Notes under the pieces: generated by a model
The model's input: the letters and a program-made list of their open reading frames with translations, nothing else
The model's database searches: none
Told to the model about the DNA's origin: nothing
Position numbers and translations under genes: made by a program
Origin: Lachnospiraceae bacterium
Lineage (GTDB): Bacteria > Bacillota_A > Clostridia > Lachnospirales > Lachnospiraceae
Direction: 5' to 3'
Length of the DNA: 7,327 bases
NCBI GenBank assembly: GCA_017464045.1
Contig: JAFUEG010000140.1
Location: forward strand, 1 to 7,327
Part shown: positions 1-5,215 of the stretch, in pieces
Position numbering within the stretch: position 1 is the stretch's first letter
How the letters are laid out: the number at the start of each line of letters is the position of its first letter

Positions 1-31
1 TTTCATTTTTTTATTCCTTTCTTTCAAATTG

Positions 32-68
32 AAGGCTCCGTATAATCATAAACTATGCGGAGCCTTTT
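32..68 (+). terminator. Hairpin, probable terminator reading rightwards
   Basis: Nine base pairs (32-40 with 58-66) extend to 13 if a U.G wobble at 41/57 and three A-T pairs are counted, leaving a 9-nt loop. A short T run (65-68, then CC, then TT) follows on the plus strand. The wobble pairs only in plus-strand RNA and the T run is on that side, so it fits best the end of a rightward gene lying off the left edge. It sits 34 bp past the stop of the lipoprotein gene at 101-463, so it could also help end that transcript, but the minus-strand side has no T run. Confidence 0.55.
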
Positions 69-100
69 CCTTAAAATTAACAATCGTATATCTTAACCTT

Positions 101-463
101 TTACTGTTTAATAAGGTGATAGCTTGAATAAGTTTCCTCAAGATCAAGATTGTTACCGTTAAGAGTATAGCTATACTCCTTCTTATCCATCCAGCTTTCA
201 AGATCAACAGTTACCTTTCCGCCAGCCTCGTCAAGAGTATAGGTTCCGTTACTGCTAAAGCCGGTAGTATCTCCCTTAAGTGTACACTTACCCTTACCAT
301 CAAAGGTCCATGTCCAGTCTCCGTTAATTTCATCTGTCTGCTTCCATGTTCCTGCAATAGCATCCTTTGAACCACCATCGCTATCTTTACCACATCCGCA
401 AAGTGCTGCTGCAAGCATGACTACACAAAGTAAAAGTGAAAGTTTTTTAGAAAATCTTTTCAT
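101..463 (-). CDS. Small secreted lipoprotein, lipocalin/DUF5640-like
   Basis: This encodes a 120-residue exported lipoprotein. Residues 1-24 are a lipoprotein signal peptide: basic start (MKRFSKK), hydrophobic core and lipobox L21-C22-G23-C24, so C24 should be lipidated and the rest lie outside the membrane. The mature part holds a GTW motif, a TFDGKGK turn and a GTYTLDEAGGKVTVDL stretch. This is the alternating strand pattern of small beta-barrel or lipocalin-like lipoproteins (DUF5640-like) common in Clostridia; its ligand is unknown. I chose the ATG at 461-463 because GGAGGA lies about 7 bases before it; an in-frame upstream ATG adds ten residues in front of the signal peptide and has no such site. 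It stands alone, with a TATAAT upstream and repeat array A further up. The lipoprotein call is firm; the fold is an inference. Confidence 0.85.
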   Translation of the reverse strand: MKRFSKKLSLLLCVVMLAAALCGCGKDSDGGSKDAIAGTWKQTDEINGDWTWTFDGKGKCTLKGDTTGFSSNGTYTLDEAGGKVTVDLESWMDKKEYSYTLNGNNLDLEETYSSYHLIKQ

Positions 464-495
464 AATAATTTCCTCCATTTTCTTATGCCACAACG

Positions 496-504
496 ATTAT
501 AACA
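496..504 (-). promoter_or_regulatory. Extended -10 for the small lipoprotein gene
   Basis: On the minus strand TGTTATAAT is a full extended -10 (TG, one base, TATAAT at 501-496). It would start transcription near 489 and give a leader of about 26 nt containing the GGAGGA site. No good -35 lies 16-18 bp upstream (the best is ATAGAT), which suits an extended -10 promoter or one that needs an activator. A second, weaker possibility (TATACA-like, near 550-562) lies closer to repeat array A. Confidence 0.5.
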
Positions 505-584
505 AAACCATGTATGACATCTATGATTTACTTAGGTTTACTTCCTTTCAAATGTATATGTTAACACAAACAAAAAAATTTTTT

Positions 585-666
585 TATCCTCCAAGTCGGA
601 CAAATTAAGGGGTGATTTTTAACCAAGTAAGGCAAATTCGACCCCTTTTTTTGACCAAGTTGGACA
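585..666. repeat. Repeat array A: three units, 32-bp spacing
   Basis: Three degenerate direct repeats with core CCAAGTyGGACA lie in the 270-bp gap between the lipoprotein gene and the toxin-antitoxin operon. The GGACA (or AGGCA) segment starts at 598, 630 and 662, a spacing of exactly 32 bp, about three helical turns. Spacers are rich in AAGGGG and T runs. The first 50 bp (585-634) closely match 5216-5265 of array B, including TATCCTCC before the first unit and AAGGGGT between units. A further GGACA at 683 is out of register and may be chance. The array lies 120-200 bp upstream of the lipoprotein start codon, which suggests a multi-site operator. There is no coding potential, and this is not a CRISPR array. 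Confidence 0.75.
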
Positions 667-697
667 TTTTAGTGACTGAAAAGGACAGATGAACAAT

Positions 698-728
698 AAA
701 AAAAGGACGGTCAAACCGTCCTTTTTTT
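698..728 (-). terminator. Strong terminator of the higBA-like operon
   Basis: A seven-base-pair stem (705-711 with 715-721) with a three-base loop is flanked by seven A on the left and seven T on the right, so the stem can extend to 14 bp. The minus-strand T run (704-698) directly follows the stem and the stop codon of the antitoxin gene at 734 is just upstream. It is symmetrical and could work in both directions, insulating array A from the operon. Confidence 0.9.
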
Positions 729-733
729 ATGTT

Positions 734-1006
734 TTATTTATCTTTCAATGGAACTATCTGCAAAGTATAACCTAATTGTGCAAGAATTTTAAGCAAACTG
801 TTTATCTGTGGTGAATGAACCGATTTTTCCATACGTGCTATAACCGGCTGTTTTACATTACATTTTTTTGCTAGCTCCGCTTGAGATAAGCCTTGTTCTT
901 CTCTGATTTCAACCATTGTTCTAATCAATTCTTTTTCAATTGATATTATTTTTTCCTCATCTTCAGTAATATTTAATTTTTTTCTGAATTCATCCCATGT
1001 AGTCAT
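734..1006 (-). CDS. HigA-like antitoxin, XRE-family HTH
   Basis: A 90-residue DNA-binding protein with a lambda-repressor-type helix-turn-helix at about residues 28-82; LSQAELAKKCNVKQPVIARM (40-59) is the canonical two-helix core. Length, the N-terminal extension and position directly behind a RelE/Gp49-type toxin gene match HigA-family antitoxins, which bind the toxin and repress their own promoter. The toxin stop codon is one base upstream of this ATG (TAA-A-ATG) and AAGGAG lies 9 bases before the start, so translation is probably coupled. The twin palindromes at 1397-1440 are the likely binding site. It is intact although the toxin gene is frameshifted, so it may now act as an orphan repressor or as protection against related toxins. 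The HTH call is firm; the HigA role comes from context. Confidence 0.88.
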   Translation of the reverse strand: MTTWDEFRKKLNITEDEEKIISIEKELIRTMVEIREEQGLSQAELAKKCNVKQPVIARMEKSVHSPQINSLLKILAQLGYTLQIVPLKDK

Positions 1007-1007
1007 T

Positions 1008-1374
1008 TTATATCACTCCTTTTAACTTTTTAAATTCAGCCAATTCACTGAATGCTTTTTTTATTTCTTGCTTTGGTGTCTTTTTAGATTTTTTTATAAA
1101 ATGATGTAATAAAACAAAAGTATTATCCGATAAATTTGCATATAGGATCCGATTAGATAACGGTCTTAATTCCCATATTTCTCCATCAAGATGCTTTTGT
1201 AACAGGTTCCCCAACTCTTGTTCCCATTTCTTCTAAAATGTCAATGTAAGCGACAATCTTATTAAAATTAATTCTTGCATCTTTATTATTTAACGATTTA
1301 TCTCTTAATTCTTTTATGAAAACTTTTACATCACTATAACCATGTTTATCTTCATAAAACTCTATATTATACAT
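1008..1374 (-). pseudogene. HigB/Gp49-type toxin gene, frameshifted
   Basis: Two overlapping reading frames together encode one RelE/HigB-like toxin of the phage Gp49 family, mRNA interferases that cut on the ribosome. The first part (ATG at 1374, GAAGGA 6-7 bases upstream) reads MYNIEFYEDKHGYSDVKVF and continues to GTRVGEPVTK; the second resumes at HLDGEIWELRPLSNRI and ends KKTPKQEIKKAF onward. Joined, they give about 121 residues, the usual family length, with the conserved GEPxTKHLDGxIWELRP and VLLHHFxKKxxKTP blocks. The break is at 1194-1198, where ACAAAAGCAT has one base too many; ACAAAGCAT would restore the frame. In the present frame translation stops after two further codons. This is a real inactivating mutation or a sequencing error. 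A +1 programmed shift would be needed to rescue it and no known signal is visible. Confidence 0.85.
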
Positions 1375-1394
1375 ATATATTCCTTCTTTCATAG

Positions 1395-1424
1395 ATAATA
1401 GCAAATTTGTTATAAAATCGTCAA
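1395..1424 (-). promoter_or_regulatory. Promoter of the higBA-like operon
   Basis: On the minus strand TTGACG (1424-1419) and TATTAT (1400-1395) are separated by 18 bp, a near-consensus sigma-A promoter. Transcription would begin near 1388, placing the GAAGGA ribosome site almost at the 5' end of a leader of about 14 nt. Both hexamers are overlapped by the palindromes described separately, the expected layout for autorepression. Confidence 0.75.
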
Positions 1425-1440
1425 TAACAAATTTGTTATT
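1397..1440. promoter_or_regulatory. Twin palindromic operators for the antitoxin
   Basis: A perfect 18-bp palindrome, AATAACAAATTTGTTATT (1423-1440), and an imperfect copy (1397-1414, one internal mismatch at 1401/1410 and one at the ends) have centres 26 bp apart. One overlaps the -35 and the other the -10 of the operon promoter. HigA-type antitoxins usually bind such inverted repeats as dimers, so these are the probable autoregulatory sites. The palindromes are seen directly; the binding protein is inferred. Confidence 0.8.
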
Positions 1441-1610
1441 TTTTAACCTAATTTACCTGAAATATAGTTGAATAGCGAAAAATGATGATGTATTAAGCAG
1501 TTTTAGAAACATTTTATATAGAATAGCAGATTTAAATATAAATTCAATACAAAATCAAAAATGCAACAAATTGTGTCATTTTTATGTAAACCATTGATAA
1601 TTATGTAAAC

Positions 1611-1662
1611 AAAAAACCTCGAAAAGATATATGCCAAAACTCCAAACACATACTTTTCAAGG
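1611..1662 (-). terminator. Terminator behind the decayed DUF4428 gene copy
   Basis: CCTCGAAAAG (1617-1626) pairs with CTTTTCAAGG (1653-1662). The single non-Watson-Crick position (1620/1659) becomes a G.U wobble in minus-strand RNA, and six T follow on that strand (1616-1611). It sits 30 bp past the stop of the gene remnant at 1692, so it is probably that gene's own old terminator. The rest of 1441-1691 shows no credible reading frame. It does contain a ten-base direct repeat, TTATGTAAAC, at 1582-1591 and 1601-1610. Confidence 0.65.
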
Positions 1663-1691
1663 CTTTTTAAAATATTATATGATTTTAAATA

Positions 1692-1827
1692 TTACAGTTC
1701 ACCATAAGGCTCAAGTGCAACCGCAGCCCTTCTGTTAAGCTCTGTTCTGTCACCATATCTTCTGAATTTCATACATACGATTGAAATAGTATTAATACAA
1801 TGGTATTTATGCTCCTCGCTTTTATTA
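1692..1827 (-). pseudogene. Decayed 3' copy of the DUF4428 gene
   Basis: Bases 1692-1758 match 3633-3699, the 3' end of the intact DUF4428 gene, at 66 of 67 positions, so the last 21 codons and the stop survive (TELNRRAAVALEPYGEL). After a 142-bp deletion, 1758-1788 matches 3842-3872 at 29 of 31. After a second deletion of about 70 bp, roughly 1796-1827 matches the area around 3944-3972 more loosely. The first deletion is not a multiple of three, so the surviving pieces are out of frame with one another. Nothing of the 5' half is visible. It is a dead paralogue fragment in the same orientation as the intact gene, 1.9 kb away, with the AlbA_2 regulator between the copies. Confidence 0.85.
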
Positions 1828-1847
1828 TATATTATATTTATTTTAAT

Positions 1848-2016
1848 AACTATACCAATTAACTATGTCACAACTATATCATAACTGTCACAGTCAACTA
1901 TATCAAGACGTCAAAAGTCCTTATATTCTATGTTTTTTAGATCCATCAGTTGATATTAACTATACCACAACTATACCATTAACTATACCAATCTGACATA
2001 GTTATTTGGTATAGTT
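1848..2016. repeat. Iterated 10-mer TGGTATAGTT cluster
   Basis: AACTATACCA (TGGTATAGTT on the other strand) occurs exactly at 1848-1857, 1958-1967, 1969-1978 and 1981-1990, and inverted at 2007-2016. Close variants are AACTATGTCA (1861-1870, inverted at 1994-2003) and AACTATATCA (1872-1881, 1896-1905), with a weaker one near 1883. Within each sub-cluster, steps are 11-13 bp, about one helical turn. The last direct copy and the inverted copy form an 11-bp perfect stem (1981-1991 with 2006-2016) that overlaps the stop codon of the AlbA_2-type gene. No T run follows on the minus strand, so it is a poor intrinsic terminator. Together with the remnant it accounts for most of the gene-free stretch from 1692 to 2014. 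Confidence 0.75.
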
Positions 2017-3382
2017 AAACTGAAAAATATTTTTGGTTTCTACTTGTAGGTTTATCCGGCAACGTCTGTTTTAACTTGCCCTCCGTCATCAAAACGTCCA
2101 TATATTTTCGTTTCAATGTTGATTTACTCTTAATACCTGTAAAGTCCATAATCTCTTTAGGAGAGCGTGGGATTTTGCAAAAATCAAGAATCCTGCTTTT
2201 CATATCTTCTGCTTCAATCTCTCCGGCACTCCACATACCTTGAGTATCCTTTTTCATCAACGAAATATAAGCATCGCAAGCCTTACAATAAACCATAATT
2301 CCATCTTCACTAATGTCGTATTCGGGCAATTCACCTTTATATTCATTACACGCTACCTTTATTTTGTCAAAGCCTCGTCCCCATGCCTCAATCATTCCAC
2401 TCAAAAAGAAAATGTTTGCAAGTTTTGGATTAAAAGGCTTTGAAGAATGCTTTTTAAAAAGTTGTTCCGCCGTCTGTAGTTTTAAAGGCATTATACCGTC
2501 ATTCCATATATAAATTTTGTCATTATATACACTAATCTGGATTGGTGTACAGCCACTGAAATTCTTATGGACACATGCATTCAATAAAATCTCTCTAAAT
2601 CCATCTCGATGGAACATAAACTGCTCTTTCCTGAAAATCCCCTCATAAGAAATATATGCCTTAAGATATTTTGTATAAACCAAATCCACAGCTCTGTCCA
2701 CCTGCAAGATTAACGGTCCATGTATCTCATCTTGATATTTCAGATCAGAATCGGATTCTCCGAAAAATCCAATTTTAATGTACGAACCTGCTACCCATTT
2801 TTCCGGATCAGGATAAAAAGCAAGCATGGCAGCTCTTACCAAATAACCATTTTCGTCAACAAGATGAAGATTATCCATCAAAATATCGTCCGACACAGCT
2901 ACATCTTCTTTTGAAAGTCTTCCCTTTATAACTGCCTTTTCCTTAAAATACTTAATTGCTTCCTGACTTAAATCTTCAACCTTTAATTTGGGAATCGGTA
3001 TACCATCCCAAGTTTTCCCCTGTGACATCAGTAGTTTTCTGTCAAGTTCTGCTCCCGTAATCTCATGCATAGTGCTACCCGAACGATAATAATACTTTCC
3101 GTGATAGCTGATAAGTGATGGATATTTGTCAACAACGATTTCAATATAATCAAGACCATTTTCTGTATGAAGATTTACATCAGCAATAATGCCCATACCA
3201 GACGTTATGCCATTTGGAATATCCTCCAATAGTTTCTTGCTGTCCTCGACACCGACAACATTTCCATCATCATCTTTGCCTATGTATAAAGTTCCACCCT
3301 GTGCATTAGCATACCCACAAATCCATTTAAGGTATTCTTTTCTCCATGACTGTTTCCATTCTATTGTCTGATGCTCTGCCAT
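2015..3382 (-). CDS. AlbA_2 / HATPase_c_4 / winged-helix regulator
   Basis: A 455-residue cytoplasmic protein of the COG2865 type (annotated as AlbA_2-domain transcriptional regulators or RecG-like ATP-binding proteins). Residues 5-120 are the AlbA_2 (Schlafen-like) domain: EWKQSW, then ICGYANAQGGTLYIGKDDDG, ending RSGSTMHEITG. Residues 255-350 are an HATPase_c_4-like domain: REILLNACVHKNF (263-275), IWNDGIMPL (292-300), HSSKPFNP (312-319) and SGMIEAWGRGFDKI (328-341). A winged helix follows at about 395-455 (PRSPKEIMDFTGIKSKSTLKR, ending in TLPDKPTSRNQKY). The family is linked to DNA binding and to defence or mobile loci, but the biochemical role is mostly unproven. The ATG at 3380-3382 has GGAGGTG six bases upstream. 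Its 3' end runs into the 10-mer cluster and the gene lies between two copies of a DUF4428 gene end, which suggests accessory DNA. Confidence 0.88.
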   Translation of the reverse strand: MAEHQTIEWKQSWRKEYLKWICGYANAQGGTLYIGKDDDGNVVGVEDSKKLLEDIPNGITSGMGIIADVNLHTENGLDYIEIVVDKYPSLISYHGKYYYRSGSTMHEITGAELDRKLLMSQGKTWDGIPIPKLKVEDLSQEAIKYFKEKAVIKGRLSKEDVAVSDDILMDNLHLVDENGYLVRAAMLAFYPDPEKWVAGSYIKIGFFGESDSDLKYQDEIHGPLILQVDRAVDLVYTKYLKAYISYEGIFRKEQFMFHRDGFREILLNACVHKNFSGCTPIQISVYNDKIYIWNDGIMPLKLQTAEQLFKKHSSKPFNPKLANIFFLSGMIEAWGRGFDKIKVACNEYKGELPEYDISEDGIMVYCKACDAYISLMKKDTQGMWSAGEIEAEDMKSRILDFCKIPRSPKEIMDFTGIKSKSTLKRKYMDVLMTEGKLKQTLPDKPTSRNQKYFSV

Positions 3383-3446
3383 GAGACACCTCCATAACTT
3401 TGAAATAATAAGTCCTGACTAAAAAACTACAAACAAACTTTATTAT

Positions 3447-3455
3447 ATTATAGCA
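3447..3455 (-). promoter_or_regulatory. Extended -10 for the AlbA_2-type gene
   Basis: TGCTATAAT on the minus strand (3455-3447) is a consensus extended -10, about 65 bp upstream of the start codon. No clear -35 lies 16-18 bp upstream. A start near 3440 would give a leader of roughly 58 nt ending in the GGAGGTG ribosome site. This is the only strong promoter-like signal between the gene and the terminator to its right. Confidence 0.5.
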
Positions 3456-3536
3456 AACCAACGATTTTTTATACAGACCTATTTTTACTTTTTTAAGAAA
3501 CTTCACAATGATAATAGTATTTAATTCATGATAAAA

Positions 3537-3578
3537 AGAACAAGAGACATTTTGTATATACAAAATGCCTCTTGTTCT
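3537..3578 (-). terminator. Long perfect hairpin ending the DUF4428 transcript
   Basis: A 42-base inverted repeat with almost no loop: 3537-3556 pairs with 3559-3578. The only non-Watson-Crick position (3547/3568) is U.G in minus-strand RNA, so the minus transcript can pair along the full 20 bp. A run of T follows on the minus strand (3537-3533, then ATC). It lies 55 bp beyond the stop at 3633. A second small hairpin, GGGGC with GCCCC (3579-3583 with 3594-3598), sits directly before it. The intrinsic terminator call is strong; the unusual length is noted separately. Confidence 0.85.
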
Positions 3579-3632
3579 GGGGCACCCATAAAAGCCCCTT
3601 AAATTTATGTTTAAGCTAATAAATAATTTATT

Positions 3633-4388
3633 TTACAGTCCACCATAAGGCTCAAGTGCAACCGCAGCCCTTCTGTTAAGCTCTGTTCTGTCACCATATA
3701 TAGCAACGTCCAAGCTGTTAACTGCCTCTGCAGCCTTATCCTCGGCATCCTCTGCACCATTCTTTACTGCCTTAACTCCGGCAGCCATCTCCTTTGCGGC
3801 ATTGATCTGGTTCTTCCAGGTATTACCGATATTGCCAAGAGTCTTCTGAATTCCATACAGACGATTGAAATAATCAGCAAGCTTCTTTGGTGTGTTAAAA
3901 GCATAATAAAAATCAGAAAGTCCCATCGTATCCTTAAATGCAAAATGTATATACTTCTCGCTTTGATTAGCAGATGTACCATCCGGAAGCTTATCAATCT
4001 TTTCTTCAGTATAGCTAAGCAAATCTCCAAGTCTGTAAACACAAGCCTGTGGATAATATTTGCCAAATACAAAGAACTTGTATGAAGCCTCTGCCAAAGC
4101 TATAAGTCCCAGATTCTCCAATACATAAATGCTGCCGCCAAACTGTACAGGACGCTGCTTTTTGCTCGCCTTTAAACGAGGTACAAATAAATCGTTAAAT
4201 ATCTTTGTTCCCTTTTCCACCTGGGCGATGTGAGCATTTACATCATCAAGTGTTAAATGCATAAAGCTAAAATACTTTTTCATTCCCTTCTTCTGACAGT
4301 TCTTTCTGCAAATGTAATTTCCGTCTGTTAATTTTTGAGATTGAATAACATTAATCTCTGCACCGCATATTGCACATGTATGTGCCAT
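3633..4388 (-). CDS. DUF4428 zinc-ribbon protein
   Basis: A 251-residue protein beginning MAHTCAICGAEINV. The N-terminal module has C5-x2-C8 and C27-x3-C31 (KLTDGNYICRKNC), the layout of DUF4428, a small zinc-ribbon-like domain found mostly in Firmicutes. The middle (about 65-185) contains VPRLKASKKQRPVQFGGSIYV-like beta-rich sequence typical of the PH-like or unnamed domain that follows DUF4428. The C-terminus (200-251) is Ala/Glu/Lys-rich, probably helical, and ends RTELNRRAAVALEPYGGL. No signal peptide or membrane segment is visible; its function is unknown. I chose the ATG at 4386-4388 because it begins right before the zinc ribbon and has AAGGGGTG about 7 bases upstream. An alternative ATG at 4406 adds six residues but would use that same purine tract as coding sequence. 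A decayed paralogue of its 3' end lies at 1692. Confidence 0.8.
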   Translation of the reverse strand: MAHTCAICGAEINVIQSQKLTDGNYICRKNCQKKGMKKYFSFMHLTLDDVNAHIAQVEKGTKIFNDLFVPRLKASKKQRPVQFGGSIYVLENLGLIALAEASYKFFVFGKYYPQACVYRLGDLLSYTEEKIDKLPDGTSANQSEKYIHFAFKDTMGLSDFYYAFNTPKKLADYFNRLYGIQKTLGNIGNTWKNQINAAKEMAAGVKAVKNGAEDAEDKAAEAVNSLDVAIYGDRTELNRRAAVALEPYGGL

Positions 4389-4410
4389 AGTAACACCCCT
4401 TTTCATATTT

Positions 4411-4416
4411 ATTATA
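4411..4416 (-). promoter_or_regulatory. Possible -10 for the DUF4428 gene
   Basis: TATAAT (minus, 4416-4411) lies directly at the foot of the preceding hairpin and about 23 bp before the start codon. Transcription from it would start near 4404, just before the AAGGGGTG site. The -35 would fall inside the hairpin (TCTGTG) and is poor. It may simply be part of the terminator's AT-rich tail; readthrough from the lipoprotein gene is the alternative source of transcript. Confidence 0.3.
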
Positions 4417-4446
4417 AAATCCCCTGTGAAAATCACAGAGGATTTT
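4416..4446 (-). terminator. Terminator/attenuator behind the second lipoprotein
   Basis: Six base pairs (4424-4429 with 4433-4438) with an AAA loop, one position that is G.U in minus-strand RNA (4423/4439), then seven further pairs (4416-4422 with 4440-4446) make a 14-position stem. The T run TTTT lies within its 3' foot on the minus strand. It sits 19 bp past the lipoprotein stop codon and only about 28 bp before the DUF4428 start, so it may partly separate expression of the two genes. Confidence 0.75.
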
Positions 4447-4464
4447 ATTGAACTAACGAAATGT

Positions 4465-5130
4465 CTAATTGCTAAATGTTATAGAACTGATTACATCCTG
4501 TACTTCTGTATCAGAGAAAGTCGATTCAACATTTTCTACAGAAAGATCTGCTGGGAAAAAGCTAATTTCAACCATCTTTCCCTCTCCGAGTACATCACTT
4601 GCATCTATAAAGTATCTATAACCGTGAAGATCTCCGGAACCATCACCCCACTTATATTCAAGCTGTAATGCTTCTTTACCGCCTATAACTGTATCACCAA
4701 CAATAGGTCTTGAACCGCTCTTCATGTAAGTTGAAAAATCAGCAAATGTTGTACTTGTCGAATCACCATATCTTGAATAAGAATCAGTATTGATTGCAGC
4801 TACAACCTTATCACTCTTTAAATATAAACCGCCATCAATATTAGTATTATCAAACGGCTTTGTATCTGTAAATTCATAATTTGAGCCTTCTGGAACAACA
4901 ATAGTTATATTAAATTGTTTTCCATAAATATCAGCAGCATAAGTTATTTCCTGTCCTGCCGGTGCAGCCTCTGTCACTTCTTCTGTTGCAGCTTCTGTAG
5001 TTACTTCCTCTGTTACATCATTTGCAGCAGCAGTTGTCTTGTCATCGCTTGACTCATCCTTTCCGCAAGCTGTAAGTCCTACAAGACACATTGCCATAGC
5101 AAGTGTAAGTGTCAAAATCTTTTTTCTCAT
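4465..5130 (-). CDS. Secreted lipoprotein with Thr/Glu/Ala linker
   Basis: A 221-residue exported lipoprotein. The signal peptide begins MRKKILTLTLAMAM and ends at lipobox L19-T20-A21-C22, so C22 is the likely lipidated residue. Residues 24-58 form a low-complexity, acidic Thr/Glu/Ala linker with repeats such as TEEVTTEAATEEVTEAA, which probably holds the domain away from the membrane through the wall. The C-terminal 160 residues are beta-rich (ITYAADIYGKQFNITIVV, then a VVAAINTDSYSRYGDS segment and a final VQDVISSITFSN helix). They resemble the globular parts of many uncharacterised Clostridia lipoproteins; I recognise no named family. The start is set by GAGAGG about 9 bases upstream and by the signal peptide. 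It is divergent from the response-regulator gene, with repeat array B between them. The lipoprotein call is firm; the function is unknown. Confidence 0.85.
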   Translation of the reverse strand: MRKKILTLTLAMAMCLVGLTACGKDESSDDKTTAAANDVTEEVTTEAATEEVTEAAPAGQEITYAADIYGKQFNITIVVPEGSNYEFTDTKPFDNTNIDGGLYLKSDKVVAAINTDSYSRYGDSTSTTFADFSTYMKSGSRPIVGDTVIGGKEALQLEYKWGDGSGDLHGYRYFIDASDVLGEGKMVEISFFPADLSVENVESTFSDTEVQDVISSITFSN

Positions 5131-5215
5131 AATCTTCTACCTCTCTTACATAATGTAATAAAAATATAAACAACGGTTTACCTAAAAAACTCTATCACAT
5201 TATTTTTTCTTTTTG

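Noticed and set aside
4..25. A possible minus-strand gene start (ATG at 6-4 with AAAGGA eight bases upstream) leaving the left edge
   Set aside because: Only two codons are inside the window, and the hairpin at 32-68 points the other way, so it cannot be judged.
417..608. A 63-residue plus-strand frame opposite the lipoprotein signal peptide and its upstream region
   Set aside because: It overlaps the lipoprotein start region on the other strand, has no clear ribosome site and its sequence shows no domain; it also runs into repeat array A.
585..666. CRISPR array
   Set aside because: The unit is degenerate, the period is only 32 bp including spacer, spacers resemble each other, and no cas gene is present.
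1194..1198. Programmed ribosomal frameshift making the full toxin
   Set aside because: A +1 shift would be required; the A4 run is short, and no slow codon, internal Shine-Dalgarno or downstream structure typical of known +1 sites is visible. A plain one-base insertion is simpler.
690..3700. A discrete insertion sequence or integrated element covering the middle of the window
   Set aside because: No transposase, integrase, terminal inverted repeats, target duplication or tRNA attachment site could be found; only the duplicated gene tail supports past rearrangement.
3764..4072. A 102-residue minus-strand frame inside the DUF4428 gene
   Set aside because: It is an alternative frame of the intact gene. 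It is of interest only because part of the decayed copy reads in this frame after its deletion.
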